Shown one piece after another: positions 1 through 11,299 of a stretch of 64,000 nucleotides of DNA (position 1 is the stretch's first letter; every line of letters begins with the position of its first letter). The DNA comes from Nageia nagi (taxonomy: Eukaryota > Pinophyta). The notes beneath the pieces were generated by a model. The model searched no databases. It was not told the DNA's origin and saw nothing but the letters and a program-made list of their open reading frames with translations. The position numbers and the translations under genes were made by a program. The DNA is taken from contig JBITNC010000001.1 of assembly GCA_050084985.1 (NCBI GenBank), positions 68,324,001-68,388,000 of the forward strand, read 5' to 3'.

Positions 1-26
1 TACATCCAACATCATCCATAAGTATG

Positions 27-170
27 AGCTAAAGAGTCCAATGGATTTTGTTACAACCTCTAATGGATCTCTTTACAAAGGTTTATTAATTTTAAGTAAC
101 AATAAATGAGCCTAAGAGTCCAATGGGTTTTATTACAACCCCTAATGGATCTCTATACAAAGGTTCATTA
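27..170. repeat. Two-copy direct repeat, period about 81 bp
   Basis: Two near-identical blocks start at 27 and 108 and share the phrase agagtccaatgg. Both lie in the Copia-0 leader. The same phrase recurs once in the leader of Copia-1 (about 28800-28840, minus-to-plus orientation considered), so the duplication is local to Copia-0. Confidence 0.75.
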
Positions 171-317
171 TCAAAAATTGAGAAATTCTCCTCCTTGTTA
201 CTTAAAAATTAGACTTAAAATAATTCTTTATTTGCAATTTATCATCAAAAAATTCATAGGAAAAAATATTTAAGAGAACTTTTATCCATCCATATGCATT
301 ATGAAAAAATATTAAAC

Positions 318-520
318 CATGCATTTTTTAAAAAAATTATCCACATAGTAATAATCATACATTAAGACAAAATATTAAATCATGCATTTAAAAAAAAATT
401 ATCCACTAGCAATAATCATGCATTAGGACAAAATATTAAACCATGCATTTTAAACAAAATTATCCACATAGCAATAATCATGCATTAGGAAAATATTAAC
501 CATGCATTCATAAAAAAATT
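318..520. repeat. AT-rich tandem repeat, about four units of 60 bp
   Basis: Units begin with a catgcatt motif near 318, 381, 441 and 500. Each continues into a run of A, then ttatccac(at)agcaataatcatgcatta. The units differ by a few substitutions and small indels. They sit inside the Copia-0 leader. Confidence 0.75.
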
Positions 521-721
521 CTCCTTTTTTTAATCTTAAATGCATGTTTAATAAAATCCCTTATTATAATTTGCACTAAGGTAAAATGATAATTTAAAAA
601 ATAAAGAAAAATTACCTATAATAATTAAAAAAAAATTAGCCTAAAAACAAACTTTAGACTTTAAATGGCAATTAATGTAACCTTTAGTTGATACTATTTT
701 TTTTTTCAATATATAATATAT

Positions 722-945
722 AACTCTCTAAAAAATGCATGCATATATGTAATTTTTATTTTTAAAAAATACATGCATGTAATAAAAAGCTGTCTAAAAA
801 ATGCATCATGTAATATAAAGCTTTCTAAAAAATGTATGCATGCAATATAAAGCTTTCTAAAAAATGCATGCATGTAATATAAAGCTTTCTAAAAACTACA
901 TGCATATGATAATATTTTTAAAAAATGCATGCATCTAATTTGCAT
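722..945. repeat. Tandem repeat rich in TGCATGCA, unit about 32-36 bp
   Basis: At least five units of the form aaagctttctaaaaaatgcatgcatgtaatat (shown in part), degenerating at both ends. TGCATGCA-rich arrays also occur in the leaders of Copia-1 (28440-28740) and Copia-3 (about 49100-49280), so they are a habit of this family's leader. Confidence 0.75.
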
Positions 946-1463
946 GCAATTTTATTTTTACAAACACATTAGCATTTTAAAAAATATTGCAATAATAGCA
1001 TTATAGTCAAAATATTGCAATACTTTTAACCATATCTATATTAAGTACAAATTTGCAAATTTAGGCTATAATAACATATTATTGTTATATGTAAACAAAT
1101 TTACTCAAAATTTGTAATTAACATATTATTGCTACATAGTAAGCAATTTACTTAAAAAAATGCAAGTAACAAACTATTATTAGTAAAAAATAATGCATAG
1201 CAATAACATAAAAATTGAACTAATATGTTAGTATAACAAAATAATAATGATATATTATCTACTTTGAACAAATTTTGCAAAAACAATTTTATAATCAAAG
1301 AACTAAAATGGTTAGTAATATTGGCAAATTTTGACAAAGAACATGGTAGGAGAAAGATTATACATTCAAGCCTTTTTACCTCTATAAAGTAAATCAAGAA
1401 AGAAGAGGAATGGAAATTCAAGGATGTTGAAGAGAAGCCTCCTAGAATAGATCAAATACCACT

Positions 1464-1939
1464 TAATGAAATTAACCCTTTCTGAATTAACTTCTAATCT
1501 ACCAAAATCTCAAGAAGTCACTCACAAAATCAACATAATAGCATAATAACATAAATCAATCTTATAATGAATACAAGATAAAGTGGTTCCTTCCTCCTTG
1601 GAATTACATCCACTTACTAAGATCTTCTTATTCTCAAGGACCTCTCTTACAGAATCTCTCCTCTCTCTTCAAACCTTAAATCTATAGCAAAGCTTGCTTT
1701 CAAGTTGTACCATATAAGAAAGGAGGTACATCTCTATTTATAAGAAGAAACCTACTCTTTAACCTCTTTTATCGTAAGGGTAAGGTTAAAATATTTCTAC
1801 ATTTAATTCCCTTTATATATTTAATCCCCTTCCTATTTTTATTTCTTTAATGCTTTAATGTATCTAAAGATACTTTAAGCATTAAATGAATTTATATTAA
1901 AGATAAATATTATATAATATTATATTACAAATTCTAACA
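1464..1939 (-). repeat. Copia-0 5' LTR (minus strand)
   Basis: On the minus strand the LTR starts TGTTAGAATTTGTAAT at 1939, the same start as the Copia-1 LTR, and ends just before the primer site at 1461. It carries an imperfect palindrome at 1848-1884 and a TATAAATAGAGA box (reverse complement near 1735-1746). The downstream text resembles the Copia-1 LTR (aggaggaaggaaccac). It is inserted in the Gypsy-1 3' LTR: the bases right of 1939 continue the Gypsy LTR. The second Copia-0 LTR lies outside the window, so a solo-LTR origin can be excluded only by the leader sequence that follows it. Confidence 0.8.
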
Positions 1940-2201
1940 TTTTCAGCTATCAAAGATTTGGGATTATATTGTATCATTCATATCTTTGATTATGCAAACT
2001 CCTCCACCTTTATAGGTAATAGGTCTAATGCTAAGGCTCCTCCTTAGCCTTATTGTGATGTTAAGTTGACCTATTGCCACAAAACAAAAGGTAGGTGAGA
2101 GTGCACATGGAAAAGAAAATTTATTTAATAAATTAAAAAATAATTTTCAATACCTAAAAGGGTATTTTAATTAAATTAAAATTTCTTTTTAGGTGTTAAC
2201 A
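1940..2201 (-). repeat. Gypsy-1 3' LTR, truncated by Copia-0
   Basis: About 260 bases align with the end of the right LTR (6250-6508), including tatctttgattatgca, ctaaggctcctcctta and the terminal ggtgttaaca. The rest of this LTR lies on the other side of Copia-0, outside the window. Confidence 0.85.
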
Positions 2202-3169
2202 GATGCCCCACTTTGAATATGTTTTGATGCTTTTGAGATAAAAGATAATCAAAGCATAAATTCAAAGTATGATAAAAAATTAAGTAAGAAAGTACTCCCT
2301 AAAAAGTTATCTCATAGCGATAGTGTTGTATGCTCTAATTTTTCACCTATATTATGCCCCCTCTTTGACTTGGTTGCAACATAATGGACCTCTCATCATA
2401 GCATAAATCCAAGGAAAAGAAAAAGAAACCTAAAAAGAGCTTAGACAAGAAACATTTTTGCATAATATATCTCAAATTTAAATATTGAACATCATGATAT
2501 GGAATGTATGGTAAGAAATCAAACCTTTCCTTGGTGACTTACCCACCAAGATGAAGAAGATGATAATAAATTTAATTGATCATCTTGTTTTCCCAAGCCA
2601 CCATGTTGTCATGGATTTTAATATGATGGCCCTTTCTTATGAAGTTACCAAATGATAAGATTGACCCTTCCTTACAAAGGCATCAAATGATAAAAATGAC
2701 TAACTTGGTTTTCCAAGCCACCATGTTTTCATAGATTTATTGATAAGAGTGCCCTTTCCTTACAAAAGGGGGCCAATGATATGAATAATAATATGAAAAT
2801 GAAATACCATATTGATATGTTTTTTATAAGCATCATTTGATAAGCAATCTTTTATGGAATAAATGAACGTAAAGAAATAAAATACCTTTTTCATAGTTTT
2901 ACCATGATTGTGAAGGAATGATCAACTTTTGAACATTTTGACCATTTAAACCTAGGGACATAACAAGAATGCAACGATGTCATTGGATTATTGCTTTAAT
3001 TTCCTGAAATGTTAGTTTGAGAAAATAAATAAATGCATATGTTTATGAAAAAAATTAAATATAAAACATTTTCAAATGCATAACATTAATTGAATTATGT
3101 TCTTCTTTACTTTTAATTATAGAAATTTATATGCACCTTTTTCGTAATTTACAATGACAATGTAAGACC

Positions 3170-4060
3170 TATCTAGTTAGGTTCAAACTTACCTTTCTTT
3201 TCATTTTTCAGAGCTTTAATGTTGGCAAGATTTTCTTTTAAGACTAGGTCACTAACTTTGAACACTTTAGGCTTTATCTTTTTTCTATAGGCTATTTGGA
3301 TTCAAGAATGATATACACAAAGGTTTTCTAGAGAATTAACTTGTTTCTTCATCTAGGACCTCTAGTTGGGCTAATCTAGCTTTTCTTCTATCCTCATTAG
3401 GAATGAGGCCATCTAGTGACACATGGAGTGATAGGATTTCTAACTCAAGGGCAATTATGAATTCATCACCACACATCAAGGAGAAAGGAGTTTCCCATAT
3501 AGGATTTCTTATAGTTGTTCTATAGGCTCACAAAGCATAAGGAAGTTTTTCATGCCAATATTTACCATGGTTTGTAATAATTTTGGATAAGATACTCTTA
3601 ATGACCTTGTTAGAGGCTTCAGCTTGACCATTACCTAGAGGATAATATGGAGTAGAGAATTTCCATTCAATATAATATTTAGCATAAAATTTCCTAACTT
3701 TATTACCTTTAAAGTTAGGACCATTATCCATAAATAATTTAGAAGGCACATCATATCTAGAAATGATAAACTCAACAAGTAATTTAACAATCTTACCTCA
3801 TTTTTCAAACTTCATGGGTATAGCCTCCACCCATTTTGTGAATTATTTTGTAGTTGTAATGATAAACTTATGTCCATCTCTTGAAATGGGTTAAATTTAC
3901 CAGTAAAATCAAGTGCCCAAATAGAAAAAGGCCAAACAGATACAATAGAATGCAAAGCATGAAAATGAGAAGGTTGAAGACTAGCATTCTTTTGGCATTG
4001 TTCACATTTCTTGATATGCAATTCATAATCTTCAACTATAGTAGGGCCAATAATCACCTA
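3170..4060 (-). pseudogene. Gypsy-1 integrase remnant
   Basis: This encodes retroviral-type integrase, which inserts element cDNA into the genome. Read from 4060 down to 3170, the minus strand first shows a C-x2-C pair (CEQCQK) from the zinc-binding domain. Then WALDFTGKF carries the first catalytic Asp, FMDNGPNFKG the second Asp, and NGQAEASNK the catalytic Glu. After the core comes AYRTTIRNP and a long segment ending near KGKFEPN, as in Gypsy-2. The frame is broken by several stops and shifts; for example, a Trp codon before AYRTT reads TGA. The N-terminal part of pol is not seen upstream. It is non-functional as it stands. Confidence 0.85.
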
Positions 4061-4661
4061 GTCTAAGCAACTTTTGATAAAAAAAATAGCACTAAAGTGT
4101 CCACCACATTCACCATCATGAGCTTAATGAAGGTCCATGTCTACTTCATGCCTCATTCAATATTAGGGATCATTTTAGCCACAACTATTCCTTAATAAGC
4201 AAATTTTAGAAATTTGAAAATGGAAAATGGCAAATTTTTTAGGTTAGAACAATACCCATGTTGCCAAAAAATTTTATTAATTTTTTTTCTAGCCTAGGTC
4301 ACCAATTCAAATTTAAATTTTAAATTAAATTTTTATTAATCACCAATATTTTGAAATAATAAATAACTAACCTCACCTTGAAATTACAAATTATTATTTA
4401 TTTTTTGATTAAATCGCCCCATATACATACTTTACTCTAAATAATAAATTTGATATATCCATTATTATTTTCTTATGGATCTCCTTTGAGCAAGCATATC
4501 AAAAAAGCCTACAAGATCTAAAAAGAGTTACGATAATCGTGAGATCTTATTCTGAATCTTATTATGTTTTGTAATATTTGTAAGTCACATCTACCTTTGA
4601 ATGGTAGCATATGCCTCTAAATAGTCTCATCTTCCTCCAAATGATGACATTTCCCTTTGAA

Positions 4662-4761
4662 NNNNNNNNNNNNNNNNNNNNNNNNNNNNNNNNNNNNNNN
4701 NNNNNNNNNNNNNNNNNNNNNNNNNNNNNNNNNNNNNNNNNNNNNNNNNNNNNNNNNNNNN
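4662..4761. other. Assembly gap (100 N)
   Basis: Exactly 100 N, the usual placeholder for a gap of unknown length. It falls in Gypsy-1 between gag and integrase, so the missing protease-reverse transcriptase segment may be partly hidden here. Confidence 0.95.
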
Positions 4762-5315
4762 GAGGACCTAGCTCTTGTTTTGAATCAGGTTTGATTAGTC
4801 CCTTTTGTAAATAATCCTTGAATATAATGGTAGGAGCCAAAAGTAACCTATTATTCTTCTTGAAAGTTTACTTTTATTGACTCTTTTGTTGCTCTTTGGA
4901 TGGGGGTTCTTCTATGGCATGTACATCTTTATCTTTTTTTAATGATGTCTACCTCCTTTAGTCTCCTTGTTAGGGTTTCTATATTTCAAGTCACCCATGT
5001 TAACTAAGCATTTCTCTTTTAGGTAAGCTTATGCATAGGGTAGTATCATGTAATCTAAGGCTATGAACTTAATTCAGGATGGATATTATGGATAAACATA
5101 GATGTGACATGAGACTCAAATAAAGGTTCAAGAATTATGCTCCGTATATTTTGAAATCTTTGCTCAAATTTATCAAATCATTCATTTTGACCTTGGATAA
5201 CACTAACTACATATGAAACTGTCATTTATCTAGAAGCACAATATTTGAAATGGATATAGAATTCTAAGATAAGTCATGCATAACAATTAATAGACTTAGC
5301 GGGTAAAGATAAGTA

Positions 5316-5654
5316 CTAATTGAGTGCATCACCTTTGAATCTAGTAGAGAAGTATTTAGCCATCAAGTTTTCATTCACTCTAAATTTCAATTTGAACTTC
5401 ATTTCAAAATCCTTGATATGAGCCATAGGATCTCCCTCACCATTATATGTATCAAAAATAGGTTCCACTTGCAAATTGGGTGCCCTCGTATTGCAAATCT
5501 CATCACATAGTGGATTTGAATCCCTATACATAGGTGGAGCACCTCTAATAGATCGATTGTTGCCCCCAATGTTAGAGGCTTCACTTATCTCTTCATTTCC
5601 ACATAACATCTTCTTAATATTAGATTTGATGACCTCATAAAAGCTATTGACCAT
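5316..5654 (-). pseudogene. Gypsy-1 gag N-terminal fragment
   Basis: The 112-codon reading frame contains a retrotransposon gag signature: LQVEPIFDTYNGEGDPMAHIKDFEMKF, here split as VEPIFDTYNGEGDP and AHIKDFEMKF, followed by KYFSTRFKGDALN, where the family normally continues into a W-F/Y motif. Gag forms the particle that packages element RNA. The frame stops where more gag should follow, so only the N-terminal third or so remains. It lies just inside the 5' LTR and primer site, as expected for the start of a Gypsy coding region. Confidence 0.8.
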
Positions 5655-5785
5655 GGCAAGAAACTTGACAGGTTCTATTTTTGAAATACTTGAAATGCAA
5701 GATTAGTCCTATCCAAAACCTTAGGTTTTCTACGCAACTAGTGAAAGATAATGTAATGTATCAAAAAGAAGTTGGGTTCACCAAT

Positions 5786-6508
5786 TGTTATAACTAAAAT
5801 AATAATAATTAGGGTTATTTACAAAATATTAAATTTACCAATTAACTATTAAATAATAGAAAATTGATGACATGAAAGATCACAATGACCTAATTGACCT
5901 CAACCTATCAAAACTAGATTTATGAAAGATACAAATATGTACTTTACATGTTATGATGAAAGGAGACAAAATTTTATTGAAAGAGGATGAATGATGAGCT
6001 TCTTCAAAAGATAATGTCATGAATTTAACCTCAACCTAGCGACATCGCTATAAACCTAGCTATGTCACTGATTACCATTCCATAATACCTCACCTTTCGC
6101 TTGATGTCATCATCCCACCTTCGATGCATAGAATCTCGCTTGCAAAGGGATGAAAGTTCACAATAATGTAGAGCTCATATTATAACAAATCTAGAGATGA
6201 TAGGTGGCATTAAGAAACACCAATCAAGATTGACACAAGTATATTGCCACCTATCAAGGATTCAAGATGATGTCATTTCATGTCATATCTTTGATTATGC
6301 ACAACTCTTCCATCTTTATAGGCAACAAGTATAGTGCTAAGGCTCCTCCTTAGGCTTATTTTGATGTCGAGTTGACTTGTTACCATAAAACATAAAGGTA
6401 GGTGAGAGTGCAATGGAAAAGAGCATTTATTTAATAAATTAAACAAATAATTTCAAATACCTAAAAGAGCATTTTAATTAAATTAAAATTCCTTTTTAGG
6501 TGTTAACA
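5786..6508 (-). repeat. Gypsy-1 5' LTR, 723 bp
   Basis: Bounded by tgttataa on the left and ttaaca on the right, giving a TG...CA structure on both strands. The left edge touches a putative primer site and the right edge matches the end of the truncated 3' LTR. The five bases to the right are ctatg. The matching target duplication should lie left of the window. Confidence 0.8.
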
Positions 6509-7999
6509 CTATGCATAGTACCAAATGAGATTAACAACCATCGTACCATCCCATATTAGGTAGGAGGAAGTCAATGCATGTACCTGTAAGTATTGTAAAA
6601 TAAGATGACTAATAAAGAGTAACCAAATATGGTAATAAATTTTATTCGAACAAGAAGGATGTAAACATTTGAAGCTAAGGATGAAGATAAAATGGTATAA
6701 TCATAAGGGGGCAACTATGATATTGTTATCCTTGGGAAAATAAATTTGGGGGAAAATCTTCAAAAACTAAAGATTTCATGAAATCTATATACCTAAGGTC
6801 ATTCATCCTCCTAAAGTAACTGGACTTAACCTTAGATGTTTCAAACCTAAATAAGTGGGAGTTGTAAATAGTTTTTTTAGTAAAGGTATTAAAGAAAATG
6901 TGATGGAAAAAGACTTCCTATATCAATAAAAACCTATACCTAGAAAATGAAATAAAGGTCCATATAGAGAACCTAATGCCTAGATCAACAAAAACCTTTC
7001 ATTCTTTAGAAGAAACTTTTGCTAAAAACAAGGCTCAATACAATCAAACTTTTCATTGAGTTTATGGTCAAACTAAAAATAAAAAATGATAAAAAATTGT
7101 TGTAAAAAGGAAGAGCCAACCATGGTTAATACCTATGAAATGCTCTCATACAAACTAACCTTAACCAAGGATGCAATTGGGGACATATTTAGAAAAAAGA
7201 AAAGGTAAATACTACTAGAATGTCAAGAAATATCCTAAAGATGCTTTCGTTTGATAGGCATGGGGTTAATGTGGGAGGAAATTTTTGTAGTTTTAAACTT
7301 TCTTATAAATCTACTTCCTTGCATTATTCCTTTTATAGATTTAAATAGGCCATGAGAAAAAAACACATGAACATGTACAAAATACAACTTACCTGTCATA
7401 GTAAATACAACTCAACTAACATACATCTACAACATACCTTCTAAATCTTTTACATGTACCTAGAATCTTTTATATGCATAGGTGATAAGTGCAACTAGTG
7501 GAAAAATAGAATACAACTATGATATGCCCCTTTTAAAATTAACCCAATTAAATAACTAATTTAATCTTCATCATTCCTAGATCCCTATTATTAGTAAATC
7601 CCTATCATGGATAAAATATTTGTAAAAATTAAAACCCTTGTATTTATTCATTATAATTTTCACTTTATAATTATCAAGTAAAATATGCATAATGACATAT
7701 ATTCTTTCTTTTATTATGACACATGGAAAGATAGAATCCCTGTAAGATTAATTGCTATGAGACCTCTAAGTATAAAAGCACCTAGGCCATATTTTACATT
7801 TTGGAGTAGGTAAATTTTCATGATTTGAGGAAATATGTGGTAGATCAACTCGAAAAGGGATAAATGGGATTAAAATCCTTAGAACATGCAAGAAACACTA
7901 ATCATCTATTCTTTGACTAATGGTAATCTCTATACTTAGGAAAAAGTAAAATAGGGTAACAAAATGTTAATGGTATACAAATAAGAGACATGTGGGTAT
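6509..7999. other. Intergenic, no gene recognised
   Basis: AT-rich sequence with short, unconvincing ORFs. No transposon termini, tRNA or conserved protein motifs were recognised on either strand. Probably decayed repeat sequence. Confidence 0.5.
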
Positions 8000-8239
8000 C
8001 ACTATAACATAAAGTGGATTTTAAATCAAAACACACATCAAACCCTGAAAAAATGTATTTGATGCTACTTGCAACACATTGCATCAAGATGGCATCAAAT
8101 TTTTTTAATATTTTTAGATTTTCTGACATTATTTCTGACTCTATTTTTGATGCTTTTTAAAGTAAAAAATAGAGTAAAAAATAGCATCAAAAATTATGAA
8201 AAAAGAGGCATGAATCATTATACACAAATTGATAAAGAA

Positions 8240-8282
8240 ACACCATCAATCATCGATTAAATATCGATCAATAGTTGATGGT
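8240..8282. repeat. Short imperfect palindrome in the CACTA-like element
   Basis: accatcaa near 8241 is the reverse complement of ttgatggt near 8274, and an inner atcgat pair adds to the stem. Within the left subterminal region of the element. Confidence 0.6.
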
Positions 8283-8574
8283 ACATGTTTCTACCTCCAC
8301 CATTATCATGATGTTAATATAAACCTCACCCAAAACTCCTAAATAACATCATTACGTGAAAGAAATTATCTTCACATTTACATTCGTTCTCTACAATCCA
8401 AATCCTATATTAACAAGATAAAAAATATGGCCATAATATCATATCCAACTCCTTCACTTTGAAGGTAATGATCTTTTGTTGTTTATGTTTCTTAATCATA
8501 AGTCTCATCACTTACCCATGAAAATGATATGAATATCACTCTCATATAACTTTGTTGAGATGTGTAGTTAAAGC

Positions 8575-8935
8575 ATGCAATGCATATTTTTCTTGCTACA
8601 AATACAAATATACACTACTTTGTAGGCTCTTTAACATATTTTCAACTCATGCAGATCTGCATTGCCAACAATTCCCTTCCAGAGGGTAAGATCCTTCATT
8701 CACTTATCAATCACATTAGACTTATCTACATATATGTCAACTTTGGAGGTTTGGTGGATATGCATGATGTTTTCAACTATATGATTGAACAAGACATATA
8801 CTCATGGAATATGATAATTTTAGGTTACCAAAGACATGGCTTTCCTATAAAAGCATTATCATTATTTTGCAAAAAATAATAACACTAGTCCAACCAGATC
8901 AATTCACCTTTCTCAACGTCACTAAACTAGGAGAT
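8575..8935 (+). pseudogene. Pentatricopeptide repeat (PPR) protein fragment
   Basis: PPR proteins bind RNA in plastids and mitochondria. The 99-codon frame from 8580 has the wording of a plant PLS-type PPR protein: LPEGKILHSLINH, then YIYVNFGGLVDMHDVF, then MIEQDIYSWNMIILGYQRHG and KALSLFCKK. This corresponds to the end of one repeat, a full repeat with the VDM...VF pattern, and the SWN-MI-GY-QxG start of the next. After a stop and a one-base shift, VQPDQFTFLNV follows at about 8888-8920, the next repeat's usual start. That confirms a frameshifted pseudogene. It covers only about two repeats of a family that normally has ten or more, and lies wholly inside the CACTA-like element, suggesting capture. 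No N-terminal targeting sequence is present. Confidence 0.75.
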
Positions 8936-9313
8936 TCATAACAAAGTTTATACATACATTAAAGACTCTTTAAAAACAAATTTCATGGACTACAAATTGT
9001 AAATTATAAAATTTCCCCCCAAAATTCGAACTTATGATGCTAATATTATCACCAACATTAACATCATTTAGGCCTCTTAATCTAATTTGATGTCGTATGA
9101 TGCCAATTTTGATGCAATTTATGACATCAAATATCTCCAACTCTGACACATGATATTGCCATCTTTGATGTTGTAGGTGATGAATATTTGACACAATCTC
9201 TATCATGTCATTTAACGATATATATGGAGTCAAGCTAAGGAGATAAATTTAAAAAAATATATTACAAGGTTTTGATGTCCGCTTCGATGTAAAATCTAGT
9301 TTATTTTGTAGTG

Positions 9314-11290
9314 GTACGAAATGATTAGATATACTTCATGTTCATAGTATGCAAAGTTAACCATGAATAATGAATTTGTTTACTCCAACATAGTCACATA
9401 TCCCAAAAGGATATATGTAAATATTCAAAGTTCTCATCCAATTAATGCTCTAACATGATGACATGGTGAATAAGTCCAAGATAAATTAGGGTATTTGAGT
9501 TCTATTTATACCAAAAACTTGGGTGTCATCATCATCATCATAACCAATCATAATATACTTCTAATTTTAAGAATTCTAGGCAAGAGAATGACCCTTTTCA
9601 TGCTTAAAATAAAAAATTCTTTGACTTTCAAAGGGTTCAATCTCTCCCCATAAGATTTAGAGGGTCAGATGTATCGATGAAGACTATTTTGTTAAGCAGA
9701 GAATTCATGAACTACATGGAGGATATATAATAAAGAATCAACCCTGAGTTTAGCATTGAGCCTTCGAAAAACATAAAAAGCAAAAAAAAAAAAAAGGTTA
9801 ATTAAAATTATTAATCTCTTTAATACATTAGAAGCCATTAAGAGTATCCTAAGTTTTCCTCCATTTCCTTTAAGACATTCTTCAAACACAATAGTGAGAA
9901 ACCTTCTAGGTTCCTTTGTATTTAAAATACTATTACCTTATAACTTCTCCTTTCTCTATGTCCTACCAAGAGCTCAATTTTTTACTATGCTTGTTTATCT
10001 TTTTATCCTTACACAACCTCCACTAGTTATAATGCTTTTGTATGGCTTAATACTTATCAAATTTTTTTATGTGGTTGCCATAATTTTCTAAATTAAAGTC
10101 CCCTATTATTATTATTTATAGCATTTTTGAAAGGAATCTTAACCTTTTATATCAACCTTTAGATATGTTCTTTTAAGCTCAAATTTACATCAAGATTTTT
10201 AACTAGCTACAACCAATTAAAACTAAGCATATCACTAAACTATACCTTAGCATAAAACTAAAAATATACACAAATACAACTATAAACTAACATAAATTAG
10301 TGAAAGTTTAGTTGTCATCTATGGGGCCACCTACTACCTCCTTGATGCAAACCTTCACATCCTCTTATTGGTCCTTTGTATCTTTCAAGAATTGTGCTTG
10401 TAGTGTTGCTCGAAACCAAGAGATATTCAAACATTACATAGCTTCTCGTCAATGCTTCTACTTTGTGATCAACTCTCAAAATAAAATTCTTCTTCTTCTC
10501 CTTGGGATTAAGATCTTATTTTGACTCCTTGATTATCAGTAATTCATATTACTTCACTTGGAAGCTATTAACCTTCATCTTTTTCTTTGATACTTCCTCA
10601 TCTGATAGGACCACCAATGCTACCATTAATGTGCCTCTCTTTCTTATACTATACCTCCTTCATATCCTAACAATTATAAAGGGTTGTGATAAAGTTGTAA
10701 CTTGTAGAAGGTTAAGCAAAAGGACCAATATGACAACATGATGTGTATCAACAAGTATGGCTGGGAAGATGGTATGTAACTAAGGATATCATAAATATGA
10801 ATGTAACAACTACTTATTATGAAAGGTGATACTCAAAGAATACCAATCTTATAAAATGATGAGATTGAAATGCTAACAAATATGCAACCCATTCTTAATA
10901 AAAGAATTATACAAATTGTTAATAAATTGATTGAATTACACATCAAAGATCATGAAGGGAAGCTTTTTTCTTGACTTGACCTTTTATTTTTAATTCATAG
11001 ATTTTCCTTAGATCTTAATTCCTAGTTTATCCTCAAAACTTGCTTCACCTAAATCTTGAAATAAGAAAATTAAATATTAATACCACTTAAATTAACAAGT
11101 GAATTTTGAGATTGACATTAATGAATGATAAAATCTCAAATTCTCTATCGAATAATATTTTGTGTTCATATAAAAATATATTTTATATAAAAATAAAATT
11201 ATAAACTTTTAAAAAATCTTTAAAAAAAATCCCATCATCAACACTTTTTATTATGAATTATAAAAATTATAATAAAATGATAAAAATAAG
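9314..11290. other. Intergenic, no gene recognised
   Basis: AT-rich, with several ORFs of 60-80 codons lacking any familiar motif or supporting splice structure. No LTR termini seen. The last few hundred bases merge into the eIF1 upstream region. Confidence 0.45.
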
Positions 11291-11299
11291 AATAACTAA

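Larger units (their letters stand above)
1..1463 (-). mobile_element. Copia-0 internal leader (5' untranslated part), continues off the left edge
   Basis: Read on the minus strand, this stretch follows the Copia-0 LTR. A primer-binding-site-like 12-mer, TGGTATTTGATC, lies at 1461-1450, close to the TGGTATTAGAGC seen in Copia-3. The next bases (aggaggcttctcttc) resemble those after the Copia-3 primer site. Further in, around 60-170, the minus strand reads like the leader phrase found near 28800 in Copia-1 and 49330 in Copia-3, where a second LTR-side copy of the family is intact. No gag ORF is reached before the window ends. The 89-codon ORF here is judged spurious because the region is tandemly repetitive and AT-rich. 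Confidence 0.7.
1940..6508 (-). mobile_element. Gypsy-1, degenerate Ty3/Gypsy LTR retrotransposon
   Basis: Two LTR copies flank gag and integrase remnants on the minus strand. The left (3') LTR is cut by Copia-0, and the right (5') LTR is complete at 5786-6508. Both inner-to-outer edges match at ggtgttaaca (ending at 2201 and 6508). A polypurine tract, AAAGTGGGGCATC on the minus strand (about 2202-2214), abuts the 3' LTR. A primer-site-like TGGTGAACCCAAC on the minus strand (about 5783-5771) abuts the 5' LTR. The order gag then integrase, with no recognisable protease, reverse transcriptase or RNase H between, points to a large internal loss. The 100-N gap lies in that interval, so part may be missing from the assembly only. 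Confidence 0.85.
8000..9313. mobile_element. Non-autonomous CACTA-like transposon with captured gene fragment
   Basis: The left end at 8000 reads CACTATAACATAAA and the right end, reverse-complemented from 9313, reads CACTACAAAATAAA. The two ends stay alignable for about 48 bases with roughly ten mismatches, and both reach an ACATCAAA motif. Subterminal regions are full of short gatgc/gcatc motifs in both orientations, as is usual for CACTA elements. No transposase was found. The 3-bp flanks (tat left, gta right) do not match, so either the duplication has decayed or an edge is one or two bases off. It holds a PPR fragment in the middle. Confidence 0.65.

Noticed and set aside
4562-4840. ORFs running through the N gap
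   Set aside because: They are joined by unknown bases and have no motif.
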